Shown piece by piece: positions 45,113 to 53,553 of a DNA stretch of 58,441 bases. Positions within the stretch are counted from its first letter, which is position 1; each line of letters opens with the position of its first letter. The notes under the pieces are model-generated. The model searched no databases. It saw only the letters and a program-made list of their open reading frames with translations, and was not told where the DNA came from. Source of the DNA: Paraburkholderia sp. BL25I1N1 (lineage in GTDB: Bacteria > Pseudomonadota > Gammaproteobacteria > Burkholderiales > Burkholderiaceae); assembly GCF_003002025.1 (NCBI RefSeq), contig NZ_PVZB01000040.1:1-58441 (forward strand), in the 5' to 3' direction. Both the position numbers and the translations under genes were made by a program.

Positions 45113-46060
45113 TCAATGCTGCGCATAATGCTCTTCGATGCCTTGTGCGAGTTGCGTGACGAGCCGCGTCATGGCCACCTGGGTCCGCCATGCAACATGC
45201 GGCGTCACGATCAGATCGGTGCGCGCATTCGATAGCAGCGGATGATCGGCCGCGGGCGGTTCCTGCTCGAGGACGTCGAGCGCGGCATTTGCGATCAGCT
45301 TGCGGTCGAGTGCCTCGATCAGCGCCCCCTCGTCGACGATACCGCCGCGCGCGGCGTTCACGAGTGACGCGCTGCGCTTCATTCGCTCGAATTCGGCGAG
45401 ACCGAACAGATGCCGCGTTTCGTCGGTCAGCGGGCAATGCAGGCTGATCGTATCGGCCTCACGCAGCACCTCGTCAAATGCCACATAGCCGTCGCGCACC
45501 CGGCTCGCGTGCTTACGCTCCGCGAACAGCACCCGCATGCCGAACGCGCCGGCCAGTTCGGCGAGACGCTTTCCACCGTGACCCGCACCGACGATACCGA
45601 GCGTCGATCCGTGCAGATCCTGGATCGGATGCAGTTCGGCGTAGAAGGTGGGTGATCCGCTCCAGCCGCCAGCATAAACGTCTTGCCAGTAAGGCATAAG
45701 GTTGCGGCGGAGCGCGAGCATCAACGCGAGCGCGTGCTCGGGCACGGAAATCGTCGAATAGCCCGGACACGCGACGATACCGATGCCCCGTTTGCGGCAT
45801 GTTTTGGTATCCAGATGATTAACCCCTGCGGCCGGCACGCCGATCAGTTCCAGTTGCGGCAACTGCTCGAGCACATCGCCCGACAGTGGAACCTTGTTGG
45901 TCACGACGATATGCGCATCGCGGCAACGCCCGACCACATGTTCCGGCGTCGTAGACGGATATTCGACCCAGCGATGCGGAAACGGAAAATCCGGTAGATC
46001 GGCCGACAGCGTCGCGCGGTCCAGAAACACGATAGTTTTCAACAAGCTGCTCCAATTCAT
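45113..46060 (-). CDS. D-2-hydroxyacid dehydrogenase
   Basis: A 315-residue NAD(P)-dependent dehydrogenase of the glycerate/hydroxypyruvate reductase type. The Rossmann motif is LGIVGAGHGGKRLAELAGAFG. The catalytic Arg is in LVNAARGGIVDEGAL, the Glu in LDVLEQEPPAADHP and the His in LIVTPHVAW. It should interconvert a 2-keto acid and a D-2-hydroxy acid. Its ATG overlaps the stop of the GntR gene (ATGA), so it is the last gene of the TRAP operon. In context it may reduce the keto acid released by the HpcH-type aldolase encoded divergently. Confidence 0.88.
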   Translation of the reverse strand: MNWSSLLKTIVFLDRATLSADLPDFPFPHRWVEYPSTTPEHVVGRCRDAHIVVTNKVPLSGDVLEQLPQLELIGVPAAGVNHLDTKTCRKRGIGIVACPGYSTISVPEHALALMLALRRNLMPYWQDVYAGGWSGSPTFYAELHPIQDLHGSTLGIVGAGHGGKRLAELAGAFGMRVLFAERKHASRVRDGYVAFDEVLREADTISLHCPLTDETRHLFGLAEFERMKRSASLVNAARGGIVDEGALIEALDRKLIANAALDVLEQEPPAADHPLLSNARTDLIVTPHVAWRTQVAMTRLVTQLAQGIEEHYAQH

Positions 46061-46770
46061 TTACGTTCAGAGGGGCTCGTGGACACAGTGTCGAGCATGC
46101 GTTTCTTTCCCGTCTGCACGTGATTCTCGAAAGCCTCCGCAGCCGCGTCGGCTTGACCCGCGCGCAGCGCCTCGAAAAGTTCGCGGTGTTCTTTCGAGGA
46201 GCGCTGCATCTGTGCGAATGAATACACGCCCTTGTGAAGGTAGAGCGTCAGCTCGTCTTCGACGGCCTGATTGATCGTGATCAGCCGCGGATTCTTGGTC
46301 GCCGCCATCAACTGACGGTGGAACTCGGTGTTCAGGTTCTGATACTGACGGCTATCCCGCTCGGCCACGGCCGCGTCCATCTGGTCAAGGATGAGCCCGA
46401 GCAGATGCTCCTCGTCGGTCGTCAGGCGCAGCGCAGCGAGGCGGCCCGCCGTGCGTGCGAGTCCGGCGCGGATTTCGTAGAGGTCCATTGCCTCTTCTAG
46501 CGACAGCCGCCGCACTTCCGCGCCCCGGTTCGGCACAATGCGAACGAGCCCCGCCTGTTCAAGCGAGCGTAGCGCCTCACGCGCCGAATTACGGCCGACG
46601 CCGATCTGGTTGGCGAGCGCCTGCTCGTTCACTCGTTCACCGGGGCGCAACTCCCCCCGCTGGATCAGGCCGCGCACCTGATCGCGGATGTCGTCGAGTT
46701 TCGACGCAATCACCTCCGGTGCGCGGGCGTTCACCTTGCTGTTCGGTTCACCATTGAGCGTGCTTTTCAT
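46057..46770 (-). CDS. GntR/FadR-family (FCD) regulator
   Basis: A 237-residue regulator. Residues about 20-90 form the winged helix-turn-helix (RDQVRGLIQRGELRPGERVNEQALAN, then GVGRNSAREALRSLEQAGLVRI). The FCD effector domain follows with LYEIRAGLARTAGRLAA, NTEFHRQLMAATKNPRL and SKEHRELFEALRAGQADAA. FCD proteins bind small organic acids through a metal site; the usual D-x-x-F-H reads N-T-E-F-H here. It is encoded within the TRAP operon, 34 bp after dctQM. It is the likely regulator of the divergent promoter at 49.9 kb. Effector unknown. Confidence 0.88.
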   Translation of the reverse strand: MKSTLNGEPNSKVNARAPEVIASKLDDIRDQVRGLIQRGELRPGERVNEQALANQIGVGRNSAREALRSLEQAGLVRIVPNRGAEVRRLSLEEAMDLYEIRAGLARTAGRLAALRLTTDEEHLLGLILDQMDAAVAERDSRQYQNLNTEFHRQLMAATKNPRLITINQAVEDELTLYLHKGVYSFAQMQRSSKEHRELFEALRAGQADAAAEAFENHVQTGKKRMLDTVSTSPSERK

Positions 46771-46804
46771 GACGATTGCCTTGTCTGTGCCATTTTTTCG
46801 ATGC

Positions 46805-48718
46805 CTATTTTACGTACAGAAAACCTACCGATACCCATGGAACCAGCACTATTACGATGAGGGCCCCGGCCAATGCCCCCAGATACGGCCAAACGCGGCG
46901 CATCGCGGTGGTCGGGTCCACCTTGCTGACCGCGCACGCCGCATAAAAGCCAAGGCCAAGCGGGGGAGCGAACAGGCCCAGTCCCATCGCGAACACCACG
47001 ACCATTGCATAGTGCACATCCGAGATGCCCATAGCGCGCGCGATTGGGAACAGCAGCGGCCCGAATAGTACGATCGCCGGGATACCTTCGAGAAAGCTGC
47101 CGAGTATCACGAACGTAATCGCGGAGATCGCCAGGAAGCCGAGCTTGCCCCCCGGCGCAGCCATCATCATAGAGGCGAGTTGCGCGGAGAAGCCTGACTG
47201 CGTGAGCGCCCATCCCATCGCCGTTGCACACCCGATGATGATCAGAATCGCGCCAGACAGCGACGCCGCTTCCACCAGAATAGGATAGAGCCGGCTCCAG
47301 TCGAAGCGGCGATACAGTAGCAAACCCACCGCACAGGTGTAAGCCACGCCGATTGTCGCCACCTCCGTCGCCGTGGCGACGCCTTCCACCACGGCCGCGC
47401 GAATCACGAAGGGCAGCGCGAGCGCAGGCAGCGAGATCAGAAATGCGCGGCCGATCTCGGCCCGGGAGGCCCGTTGCACGCCTTGCAGGCTTTCCCTGCG
47501 GCTCTTGAACCAGATCACTGCCGCGAGCGCTACCGCGCCGACCACGGCGGGCATGAAGCCGCCTGTGAACAGCGCTGCGATCGAAACGCCCGTCACCGAA
47601 CCGATCGTTATCAGCACGAGGCTGGGCGGAATGGTCTCCGACATGGCAGCCGCCGAACTGAGCATTGCGACGAGGTCGCCTTCGTTTGCGCCGCGCTTTT
47701 TCATTTCCGGGAACAGGCCCGGCGCGAGCGCGGCCATATCCGCCACCTTCGAACCGGAGATGCCGGACACGAGGTACATGGCGCCGATTAGCACGTAGGC
47801 AAGGCCGCCACGCTTGTGTCCGATCAGCGAAGCGAGGAAACGGATCATCGCTTCGGCAAGTCCCATCGCCTCCATTAGTGCGCCCAGCAGAATGAACAGC
47901 GGGACGGCAAGCAGGATCAGGCTGGACATTCCCTGATTCATCGTGCTCACGACAATGGTCAACGGTGCGCCAGTGACGGTTGCAAGATAAGCAAACGTGC
48001 ACACGCCGAATGCGACCATGATCGGCACACCGAGACAGATGATCGTGATCACGCCGACGGCGAAAAAAAGGATCAGGCTCACCGCGGTCAGCGGCGCGAG
48101 CGCTTGCCGCGCGATGTAAAGCGCTATTGCAACACCGGCCACGAGCGCGAAAGCCTTCAGGCAATCGCGAAGCGACGAGCGTTCGAGCAACCGTGTAATG
48201 GCGAGCACGAGCATCAGCACAGCCGCCACGGGAATCGCGGCCGCTGGAATTGCATTGGGCAGATCGAGCGCAGGCGTGCTGATGATCCATTCGTTCATCG
48301 CCCACTCGGTTGCCGGCCGAACCAGCAGCAGCACGAAAGTCATCACGATGAAATTTCCGACTGTCTCCGCAAACGCACGATTTTGCGGGGACATTCTAGC
48401 GACGAACATCGTCAGTCGCATATGTTCGCCGCGGCGCAACGCCACCACTGCGCCCAGCATCGACAGCCAGATGAACAGAATCGACGCAAGTTCGTCACCC
48501 CAGATCAACGGATCCTGCAACACGTAGCGGCAGAAAACGTTGGTGAGGAGCAGCACCACTTCGGCCAACAGCAGCAAAGCAGCGGGCACTTCGGTGATCC
48601 ACTTGATGGCCGTTTCGAGTGTGCTGCCGACGCGCACGACCTTCGATACCGCAGGTCGTTCCTTCGGCGCGCCCATGTCGTGGGCGAACACCTGCTCGGG
48701 ATGAACTCGGGAAGTCAT
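46805..48718 (-). CDS. fused TRAP transporter small+large permease (DctQM)
   Basis: A 637-residue membrane protein. Residues about 30-190 form the four-helix DctQ part (AIKWITEVPAALLLLAEVVLL, RYVLQDPLIWGDELASILFIW). From about 215 on the twelve-helix DctM part follows, with LGVPIMVAFGVCTFAYLA, AVPLFILLGALMEAMGLAEA and VSGISGSKVADMAALAPGLFP. Fused DctQM is a recognised variant. It imports an organic acid using the Na+ gradient and the periplasmic DctP. I start at the ATG at 48718 with GGAG 8 bases upstream; an ATG at 48757 overlaps dctP by 4 bp and is a possible coupled start. Confidence 0.9.
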   Translation of the reverse strand: MTSRVHPEQVFAHDMGAPKERPAVSKVVRVGSTLETAIKWITEVPAALLLLAEVVLLLTNVFCRYVLQDPLIWGDELASILFIWLSMLGAVVALRRGEHMRLTMFVARMSPQNRAFAETVGNFIVMTFVLLLVRPATEWAMNEWIISTPALDLPNAIPAAAIPVAAVLMLVLAITRLLERSSLRDCLKAFALVAGVAIALYIARQALAPLTAVSLILFFAVGVITIICLGVPIMVAFGVCTFAYLATVTGAPLTIVVSTMNQGMSSLILLAVPLFILLGALMEAMGLAEAMIRFLASLIGHKRGGLAYVLIGAMYLVSGISGSKVADMAALAPGLFPEMKKRGANEGDLVAMLSSAAAMSETIPPSLVLITIGSVTGVSIAALFTGGFMPAVVGAVALAAVIWFKSRRESLQGVQRASRAEIGRAFLISLPALALPFVIRAAVVEGVATATEVATIGVAYTCAVGLLLYRRFDWSRLYPILVEAASLSGAILIIIGCATAMGWALTQSGFSAQLASMMMAAPGGKLGFLAISAITFVILGSFLEGIPAIVLFGPLLFPIARAMGISDVHYAMVVVFAMGLGLFAPPLGLGFYAACAVSKVDPTTAMRRVWPYLGALAGALIVIVLVPWVSVGFLYVK

Positions 48719-48753
48719 GACTCGTTCTCCAGAAACTCTTCGGTGGTCCGTGC

Positions 48754-49782
48754 TCATGCGAGCTTCTGCGTGTACTTCTCGAGCAACGCCCAGGCTTCGT
48801 CGCCGTATTTCTTGCGCCACTGGTCGTAGAAGCCGGCCTTTTGCAGCGAGGCGCGGAACGGCTGGATATCGGGTTTGTTGAACGCCATGCCGTGCGATCG
48901 CAACGTTTCGACGAGCGATGTGCTCAGTGCCGCGACGTCCGCCCGTTCAGCCACTGCGGCCGCATTCAGGTGTTTCGCCACAATGGTCTGCAAGTCCGGT
49001 GGCAGGTTGCCCCACGAACGCGCGTTGCCAAGGAACCAGAAGCCGTCCCAGATATGGCCGGTCAACGAGCAGTACTTCTGGACTTCATAAAAGCGGCCGG
49101 TTTCGATCAGCGCGAGCGGGTTTTCTTCCGCGTCGACCACCCGGGTTTGCAGTGCCGAATAGGCTTCGCTGAAGTTAATGCTGGTGGGCGATGCGTCGAG
49201 CGCCTTGAACATCGAGGTCCAAAGAGGGCTGACCGGCACGCGGATCTTCAGGCCCTTGAGGTCGGCCGGGCTTTGCACCGGCTTGACCGAGCTCGTGAGA
49301 TGGCGAAAGCCGTTGTCCCACGGTTTTTCCATCGCGATGAGGCCCACCTTCGAAACCGCCTTGCGGATGTGGCTGCCGAGTTCGCCGTCCATCGCCGCCC
49401 ACACCTGGTTGTAGTCCTTGAACGCGAAGCCGATGCCGTTGATCGCAGAGACCGGCACCAGCGTCGACAGCACCACGCCACCTTGAGTGAGAAAGTCGAT
49501 GGCTCCCGAACGAACCTGCGACAGCATGTCGGTATCCGTTCCCATCTGACCGTTCGGGAAAATCTGCATCTCCACGCGGCCGCCGGTTTCCTTCTTGATG
49601 GCGTCAGCCGCCTCTTTTGCGCGGACATTGAGCGGATGCGACAGCGCCAGGTTGTTCGCGTACTTCAACTTGAACTGCGCGGTCTGCGCGCCAGCCGGGG
49701 ATGGGAACAAACCGGTCCCGGTTGTCGCCACCGCGGCTGCTCCGAGGGTTTGAAGAAAGGTACGACGGGAATACGAACTCAT
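48754..49782 (-). CDS. TRAP transporter binding protein (DctP family)
   Basis: A 342-residue periplasmic receptor. Residues 1-35 are a twin-arginine signal (SSYSRRTFLQTLGAAAVATT). The mature part shows FKLKYANNLALSHPLNVRAKE, GGRVEMQIFPNGQMGTDTDML and KGLKIRVPVSPLWTSMF, where the Arg of KIRVP binds the carboxylate of the ligand. TRAP receptors of this type bind monocarboxylates, dicarboxylates or keto acids. I start at 49782 (GGAG 8 bases upstream) rather than at an ATG 62 codons upstream, which lies inside the promoter. It is the first gene of its operon. Confidence 0.9.
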   Translation of the reverse strand: MSSYSRRTFLQTLGAAAVATTGTGLFPSPAGAQTAQFKLKYANNLALSHPLNVRAKEAADAIKKETGGRVEMQIFPNGQMGTDTDMLSQVRSGAIDFLTQGGVVLSTLVPVSAINGIGFAFKDYNQVWAAMDGELGSHIRKAVSKVGLIAMEKPWDNGFRHLTSSVKPVQSPADLKGLKIRVPVSPLWTSMFKALDASPTSINFSEAYSALQTRVVDAEENPLALIETGRFYEVQKYCSLTGHIWDGFWFLGNARSWGNLPPDLQTIVAKHLNAAAVAERADVAALSTSLVETLRSHGMAFNKPDIQPFRASLQKAGFYDQWRKKYGDEAWALLEKYTQKLA

Positions 49783-49899
49783 TTGTCTCGCTCCATGGAA
49801 AGGGAGGGTGCATGACGCATTCGGCGGCGCCGCGGCGTTCTTTTTAGCGATTCGTCGGCATCGAAAGTGCATGCGATAGATCCTGTTTCGCTGACACAC

Positions 49900-49929
49900 A
49901 CTATAAAAGTGTTGACACTTAGCTGTCAA
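49900..49929 (-). promoter_or_regulatory. sigma70-like promoter of the TRAP operon
   Basis: On the minus strand a perfect -35 TTGACA (complement of 49924-49929) is followed after 18 bp by TATAGT (complement of 49900-49905, 5/6). It drives dctP. Its -35 is one arm of the palindrome at 49912-49929. Confidence 0.6.
49912..49929. promoter_or_regulatory. TTGACA-N6-TGTCAA palindrome shared by divergent promoters
   Basis: Perfect 6-bp arms TTGACA (49912-49917) and TGTCAA (49924-49929). The left arm is a -35 candidate for the plus-strand aldehyde dehydrogenase operon (its -10 is weak, around 49934-49943). The right arm is the -35 of the minus-strand dctP promoter. An overlapping palindrome AAGTGT-TG-ACACTT spans 49907-49920. 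The FCD regulator at 46057 is the natural candidate to bind here. Confidence 0.55.
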
Positions 49930-49949
49930 GGTGTTGATATAAGAAAAAG

Positions 49950-49961
49950 AGTGCATGCACT
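49950..49961. promoter_or_regulatory. AGTGCATGCACT palindrome
   Basis: A perfect 12-bp palindrome between the divergent promoter and the aldehyde dehydrogenase start. A partial copy AGTGCATGC occurs at 49866-49874 on the other side of the promoter, so the pair brackets it at about 84 bp. Possible second operator. Confidence 0.4.
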
Positions 49962-50020
49962 GAAACACCGGGAAAGCACCTGGAACGCAGGTAATCCGTA
50001 ATACTTATCAGGAGGAGGCA

Positions 50021-51502
50021 ATGGAACTAGAGGGGCACTATCGCGAGCACGGCTTGCTGATCGCCGGTCGCTGGCAGTCTTCGACGGCTGACAACGGGCA
50101 GGTCTCGATCAATCCGGCGACTGAAGAGCGGCTGGGCTATATGCCGCTGGCCACGCAGGCACAGGTCACGGAGGCCATCGATGCCGCGACCGAGGCGTCA
50201 GCCGCAATGCGCAAGCTCACACCGTGGGAGCGCACAGCACTGCTGCGCCGAGCCGCAACGCTCATCCGCGAACGCGCGCCGCAGCTCGCACGAATCGTGG
50301 CACTGGAAACCGGCAAGCCGATTGCTCAGGCCAATGGGGAAGCTAATGCGTCCGCTGAGTCGATCGACTGGTTCGCCGACGAAGCACGTCGCGTGTTCGG
50401 CATGTCATATGAAAGCCGCGTCAAGGGCGGACGGTATCTGGTGCATTACGAGCCGCTCGGTGTGGTCGCCGCTTTCACGCCGTGGAATTTCCCGCTGCTG
50501 CTGCTGGCCCGCAAGATGGGACCGGCGCTGGCCGCCGGCAACGCGCTCGTGATCCGGCCGTCAAATGAAGCGGCCGGTGCGACGATGGCACTGGTGCGCT
50601 GCTTCGTCGACGCAGGGTTCCCCGAGGGCGCGGTCAATCTGGTGATCGGCAAAGCTGACGCAATTACGCCGACGGTCATGGCCGATCCACGCGTGGCGAA
50701 GATCAGCTTTACCGGCTCGGTGCCCATCGGCCGTCAGATCGTCGAGATGTCTGCGAAGACGCTCAAAAAGGTCACGATGGAACTCGGCGGCCATGCGCCC
50801 GTGATCGTGCATCGGGACGCAGACATCGATGCTTTCGCGCATCTCGCGTCGCTGGGCAAGTTCCGCAATGCGGGCCAGGTTTGCGCGTCGCCGACGCGGT
50901 TCTATATCCACGAATCGATCTTCGACAAGACTGTGAAGGCGCTGGTCGAGCGCTCGAAGGCGCTACGCGTCGGCGATCCGCTGCAGCAGGACACCGACCT
51001 CGGTCCGCTGACCACGTCGAAGCGCCGCGAGGCGATTGAACGCCTCGTCGACGAAGCCGTGAGTGAAGGCGCCAGCGTGCTATGCGGTGGACGCCGTCCA
51101 TCGCAATCCGGCCGTGGCTGGTTCTACGAGCCGACACTCATCGCTAATCCCGCTCCGCACATTGGCCTGATGAACGACGAGCCGTTCGGCCCGGTCGGCA
51201 CTCTCAACCGGTTCACGACGATGGACGAAGTCATCACCGAGGCGAACCGGCTGCCGTTCGCGCTTGCGGCCTATGTCTTCACGCGCTCGATGCGCAACAC
51301 GCTGGAAACAACTGAGCGTTTGCAGGCCGGCGTGGTCGGCGTGAATACGTTCGTGGCGTCGACGGCGGAGACGCCATTCGGCGGCAGTAAGGACAGCGGG
51401 TTTGGACGTGAAGGTGGTCCGAACGCAATCCGCGACTACCTGGACACCAAATTCATCAACCTCGAACTGGCTGACGACGAGCCGCTCGACGCAACCGCCT
51501 GA
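50021..51502 (+). CDS. NAD(P)-dependent aldehyde dehydrogenase (SSADH-like)
   Basis: A 493-residue aldehyde dehydrogenase of the succinate-semialdehyde dehydrogenase group. AAFTPWNFPLLLLARKMGPALAAG is the cofactor region, SFTGSVPIGRQI the Rossmann turn, MELGGHAPVIV holds the general-base Glu, and NAGQVCASPTRFYIH the catalytic Cys. ETPFGGSKDSGFGREGG near the C terminus is also typical. It oxidises an aldehyde, often a semialdehyde, to the acid. A GGAGGAGG site precedes the ATG. First gene of the plus-strand operon; the GMC oxidoreductase downstream could supply its aldehyde. Confidence 0.9.
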   Translation: MELEGHYREHGLLIAGRWQSSTADNGQVSINPATEERLGYMPLATQAQVTEAIDAATEASAAMRKLTPWERTALLRRAATLIRERAPQLARIVALETGKPIAQANGEANASAESIDWFADEARRVFGMSYESRVKGGRYLVHYEPLGVVAAFTPWNFPLLLLARKMGPALAAGNALVIRPSNEAAGATMALVRCFVDAGFPEGAVNLVIGKADAITPTVMADPRVAKISFTGSVPIGRQIVEMSAKTLKKVTMELGGHAPVIVHRDADIDAFAHLASLGKFRNAGQVCASPTRFYIHESIFDKTVKALVERSKALRVGDPLQQDTDLGPLTTSKRREAIERLVDEAVSEGASVLCGGRRPSQSGRGWFYEPTLIANPAPHIGLMNDEPFGPVGTLNRFTTMDEVITEANRLPFALAAYVFTRSMRNTLETTERLQAGVVGVNTFVASTAETPFGGSKDSGFGREGGPNAIRDYLDTKFINLELADDEPLDATA

Positions 51503-52339
51503 ATGGAATCCATCATGCAAAGCATCAAGAATCACGCAAAAGCGCAATTGGCCGCAGGTGAATTGGCACTCGGCATGGGGCTGCGCCAGGCTCGCACTGT
51601 CGACATCGCACAGATCGCGCAGACGGCCGGCTTCGATTGGCTGTTCATCGACATGGAACACAACTCCATGGACATCGACACCGCCGCGCAGATCTGCGCG
51701 GCGGCTCTGGTGGGCGGGGTGACGCCGATCATCCGCGTGCCGGGCCACGAGCCGTTCCACGCCACACGACTGCTCGATACCGGCGCGATGGGCATCGTGG
51801 TGCCTCACGTCAGTACGCCCGAACAGGCCGTGCAGATCGCCAATATGTGCCGCTTCCCGCCGGCGGGCGGGCGGTCGATCCCGGGCATGCTGCCGCAGGT
51901 CGGCTTCGAGGCTCTCCCGATCGCCGATGTGGTTCGGGCGATCAACGACGAGGTGCTCGTCGTAGCAATGATAGAAACCCGCGAAGGCCTCGAGAACGCC
52001 GACGCGATCGCGGCGGTGCCGGGCATCGACGTGCTGCTGGTCGGCGCGACCGACCTTACGGCGGATCTCGGTATCACTGGACAACTTGGCCATACGCGTG
52101 TGGCGGCCGCTATCGACGCCGTGTGCGCCGCATGCCACCGGCACGGCAAGGTACCGGGCGTGGGCGGCGTGTACGACGAAGCGCTGATGACCGCCTACGT
52201 GCAGAAAGGCGCGCGTTTCATTCTCAGCGGCTCGGATCTTGCGTTCCTGATGACGGGGGCGAAGTCGCGTTCGCAAATGCTGCGTGCAATTCCGCTCGGG
52301 CAGGCCGAAGAAGTCGTGGCGCAACGCAAGGTGTCCTGA
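51503..52339 (+). CDS. HpcH/HpaI-family aldolase
   Basis: A 278-residue class II pyruvate-type aldolase of the HpcH/HpaI group. FDWLFIDMEHNSMDIDTAAQ, GAMGIVVPHVSTPEQA, VVAMIETREGLENADAIA and VLLVGATDLTADLG mark the beta-barrel; the Glu of IET and Asp of the preceding strand are metal ligands. Such enzymes split 4-hydroxy-2-keto acids into pyruvate, or another keto acid, and an aldehyde. The ATG directly abuts the upstream stop; an in-frame ATG four codons later is an alternative. In this operon it could supply the aldehyde dehydrogenase with substrate. Confidence 0.88.
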   Translation: MESIMQSIKNHAKAQLAAGELALGMGLRQARTVDIAQIAQTAGFDWLFIDMEHNSMDIDTAAQICAAALVGGVTPIIRVPGHEPFHATRLLDTGAMGIVVPHVSTPEQAVQIANMCRFPPAGGRSIPGMLPQVGFEALPIADVVRAINDEVLVVAMIETREGLENADAIAAVPGIDVLLVGATDLTADLGITGQLGHTRVAAAIDAVCAACHRHGKVPGVGGVYDEALMTAYVQKGARFILSGSDLAFLMTGAKSRSQMLRAIPLGQAEEVVAQRKVS

Positions 52340-52359
52340 TCGGACAAGGAGGAGACACA

Positions 52360-53541
52360 GTGAATCCCGAATACGCAAGCAATCTCGTCAACCGGCGCGA
52401 CCTGAAACCGTATCTGAACGCCGATCAATTCGAATTTCGCGATTCAGTGAATCGTGTGCTGACGCGCCATGCGTCGCCGGAATATGTCCGCCAGTGCGAC
52501 GAAGAAAAGCGCTTCCCAGAGGAACTCGTGAAGGTGGCGGCGGAACAGGGCTGGTTCGGCATCACGCTGCCCGAAGAGTATGGCGGCGTCGGTGGCTATC
52601 TTGACATGGCCGCTTATCTGGAGATCGTCGCCTATCACACGATCGCGCTTGCGCGCTTCTGGAATGCGAACGTGAACATGGTGGGCGGCGCGCTGGCGCG
52701 TTTCGCGCCGGACAATATCAAGGGCGACGTGTTGCCGAAGCTCGCTGAAGGCCGTGCCTTTCTTGCCTTCGCCCTGAGCGAAAACGGCTCCGGCTCAGAT
52801 GCTGCCTCGCTGACGACGCGCGGCGTGGCTGATGGAAACGACTTCATATTGGACGGCACCAAGATGTGGATTTCCGGCGCGATGCAGGCCGACTATATCT
52901 TGACCGCTGTGCGCACCAATCCAGAGGCGAAGAAGCACGACGGGATCAGCCTCTTTCTGGTCCCTAAAGAATCCAGAGGCCTGACGATCAATCCGATCGA
53001 CCTGCTCGGCGGCCACGCCATTCGCACCTGCGAAGTGGTGTACGACGGCGTGCGTGTTCCTGGAGAAATGATTGTGGGCGGCCTGCACGTGGGGTGGAAG
53101 AAACTCACCACGGTGCTGTCGAAGGAGCGCATCGCTTTGTCGGCGATGTGTGTGGGCGGCGCTCAGGCGGCGATCGATCTTGCACGCTGGTATGCGAACG
53201 ATCGCAAGCAGTTTGGGCAGTCGATCATCGATTTCCAGGCGGTGTCGCACCTGCTCGCCGACATGCAGACTCGCGTCGATGCTGCTCGCATGATGGCGTT
53301 TCGCGCGGCCAAACTGCTCGACCAGGGGGAAACGTGCGACGTCGAGTCGTCACAGGCGAAGTACTTCGCGTCGGATACGTACGTGCAGGTCGCCACTGAC
53401 GGCATCCAGATCATGGGCGCCAATGGCTACTCCGCCGAATACGCGATGCAGCGCCATTATCGCGAAGCCAAGATGTTCCAGATCTTCGGCGGCACCAATC
53501 AAATCCAGCGCAACATCGTGGCGCGCGCGCTTAAATCGTAA
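52360..53541 (+). CDS. acyl-CoA dehydrogenase
   Basis: A 393-residue flavoprotein. The N-terminal helical domain has AAEQGWFGITLPEEYGGVGG. FALSENGSGSDAASLTTRG and TKMWISGAMQAD bind FAD and substrate. The C terminus has AKMFQIFGGTNQIQRNIVAR. The position that carries the catalytic Glu in short- and medium-chain enzymes (YEGT) is Gly, so the base is probably the Glu of the helix VLSKERIALSAM, as in isovaleryl-CoA dehydrogenase. This hints at a branched substrate. The start is GTG at 52360 behind AGGAGG. Electrons should go to the ETF encoded at the end of the operon. Confidence 0.9.
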   Translation: MNPEYASNLVNRRDLKPYLNADQFEFRDSVNRVLTRHASPEYVRQCDEEKRFPEELVKVAAEQGWFGITLPEEYGGVGGYLDMAAYLEIVAYHTIALARFWNANVNMVGGALARFAPDNIKGDVLPKLAEGRAFLAFALSENGSGSDAASLTTRGVADGNDFILDGTKMWISGAMQADYILTAVRTNPEAKKHDGISLFLVPKESRGLTINPIDLLGGHAIRTCEVVYDGVRVPGEMIVGGLHVGWKKLTTVLSKERIALSAMCVGGAQAAIDLARWYANDRKQFGQSIIDFQAVSHLLADMQTRVDAARMMAFRAAKLLDQGETCDVESSQAKYFASDTYVQVATDGIQIMGANGYSAEYAMQRHYREAKMFQIFGGTNQIQRNIVARALKS

Positions 53542-53553
53542 GCGGAGACAGAC

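Noticed and set aside
46767..48305. 512-codon minus-strand frame inside the TRAP permease gene
   Set aside because: Arg/Gly-rich with no membrane segments, in another frame of the well-supported DctQM gene.
51637..52359. N-terminal 240-codon extension of the acyl-CoA dehydrogenase frame
   Set aside because: It overlaps the HpcH aldolase gene in another frame, is Arg-rich without similarity, and a GTG with AGGAGG at 52360 gives the normal family length.
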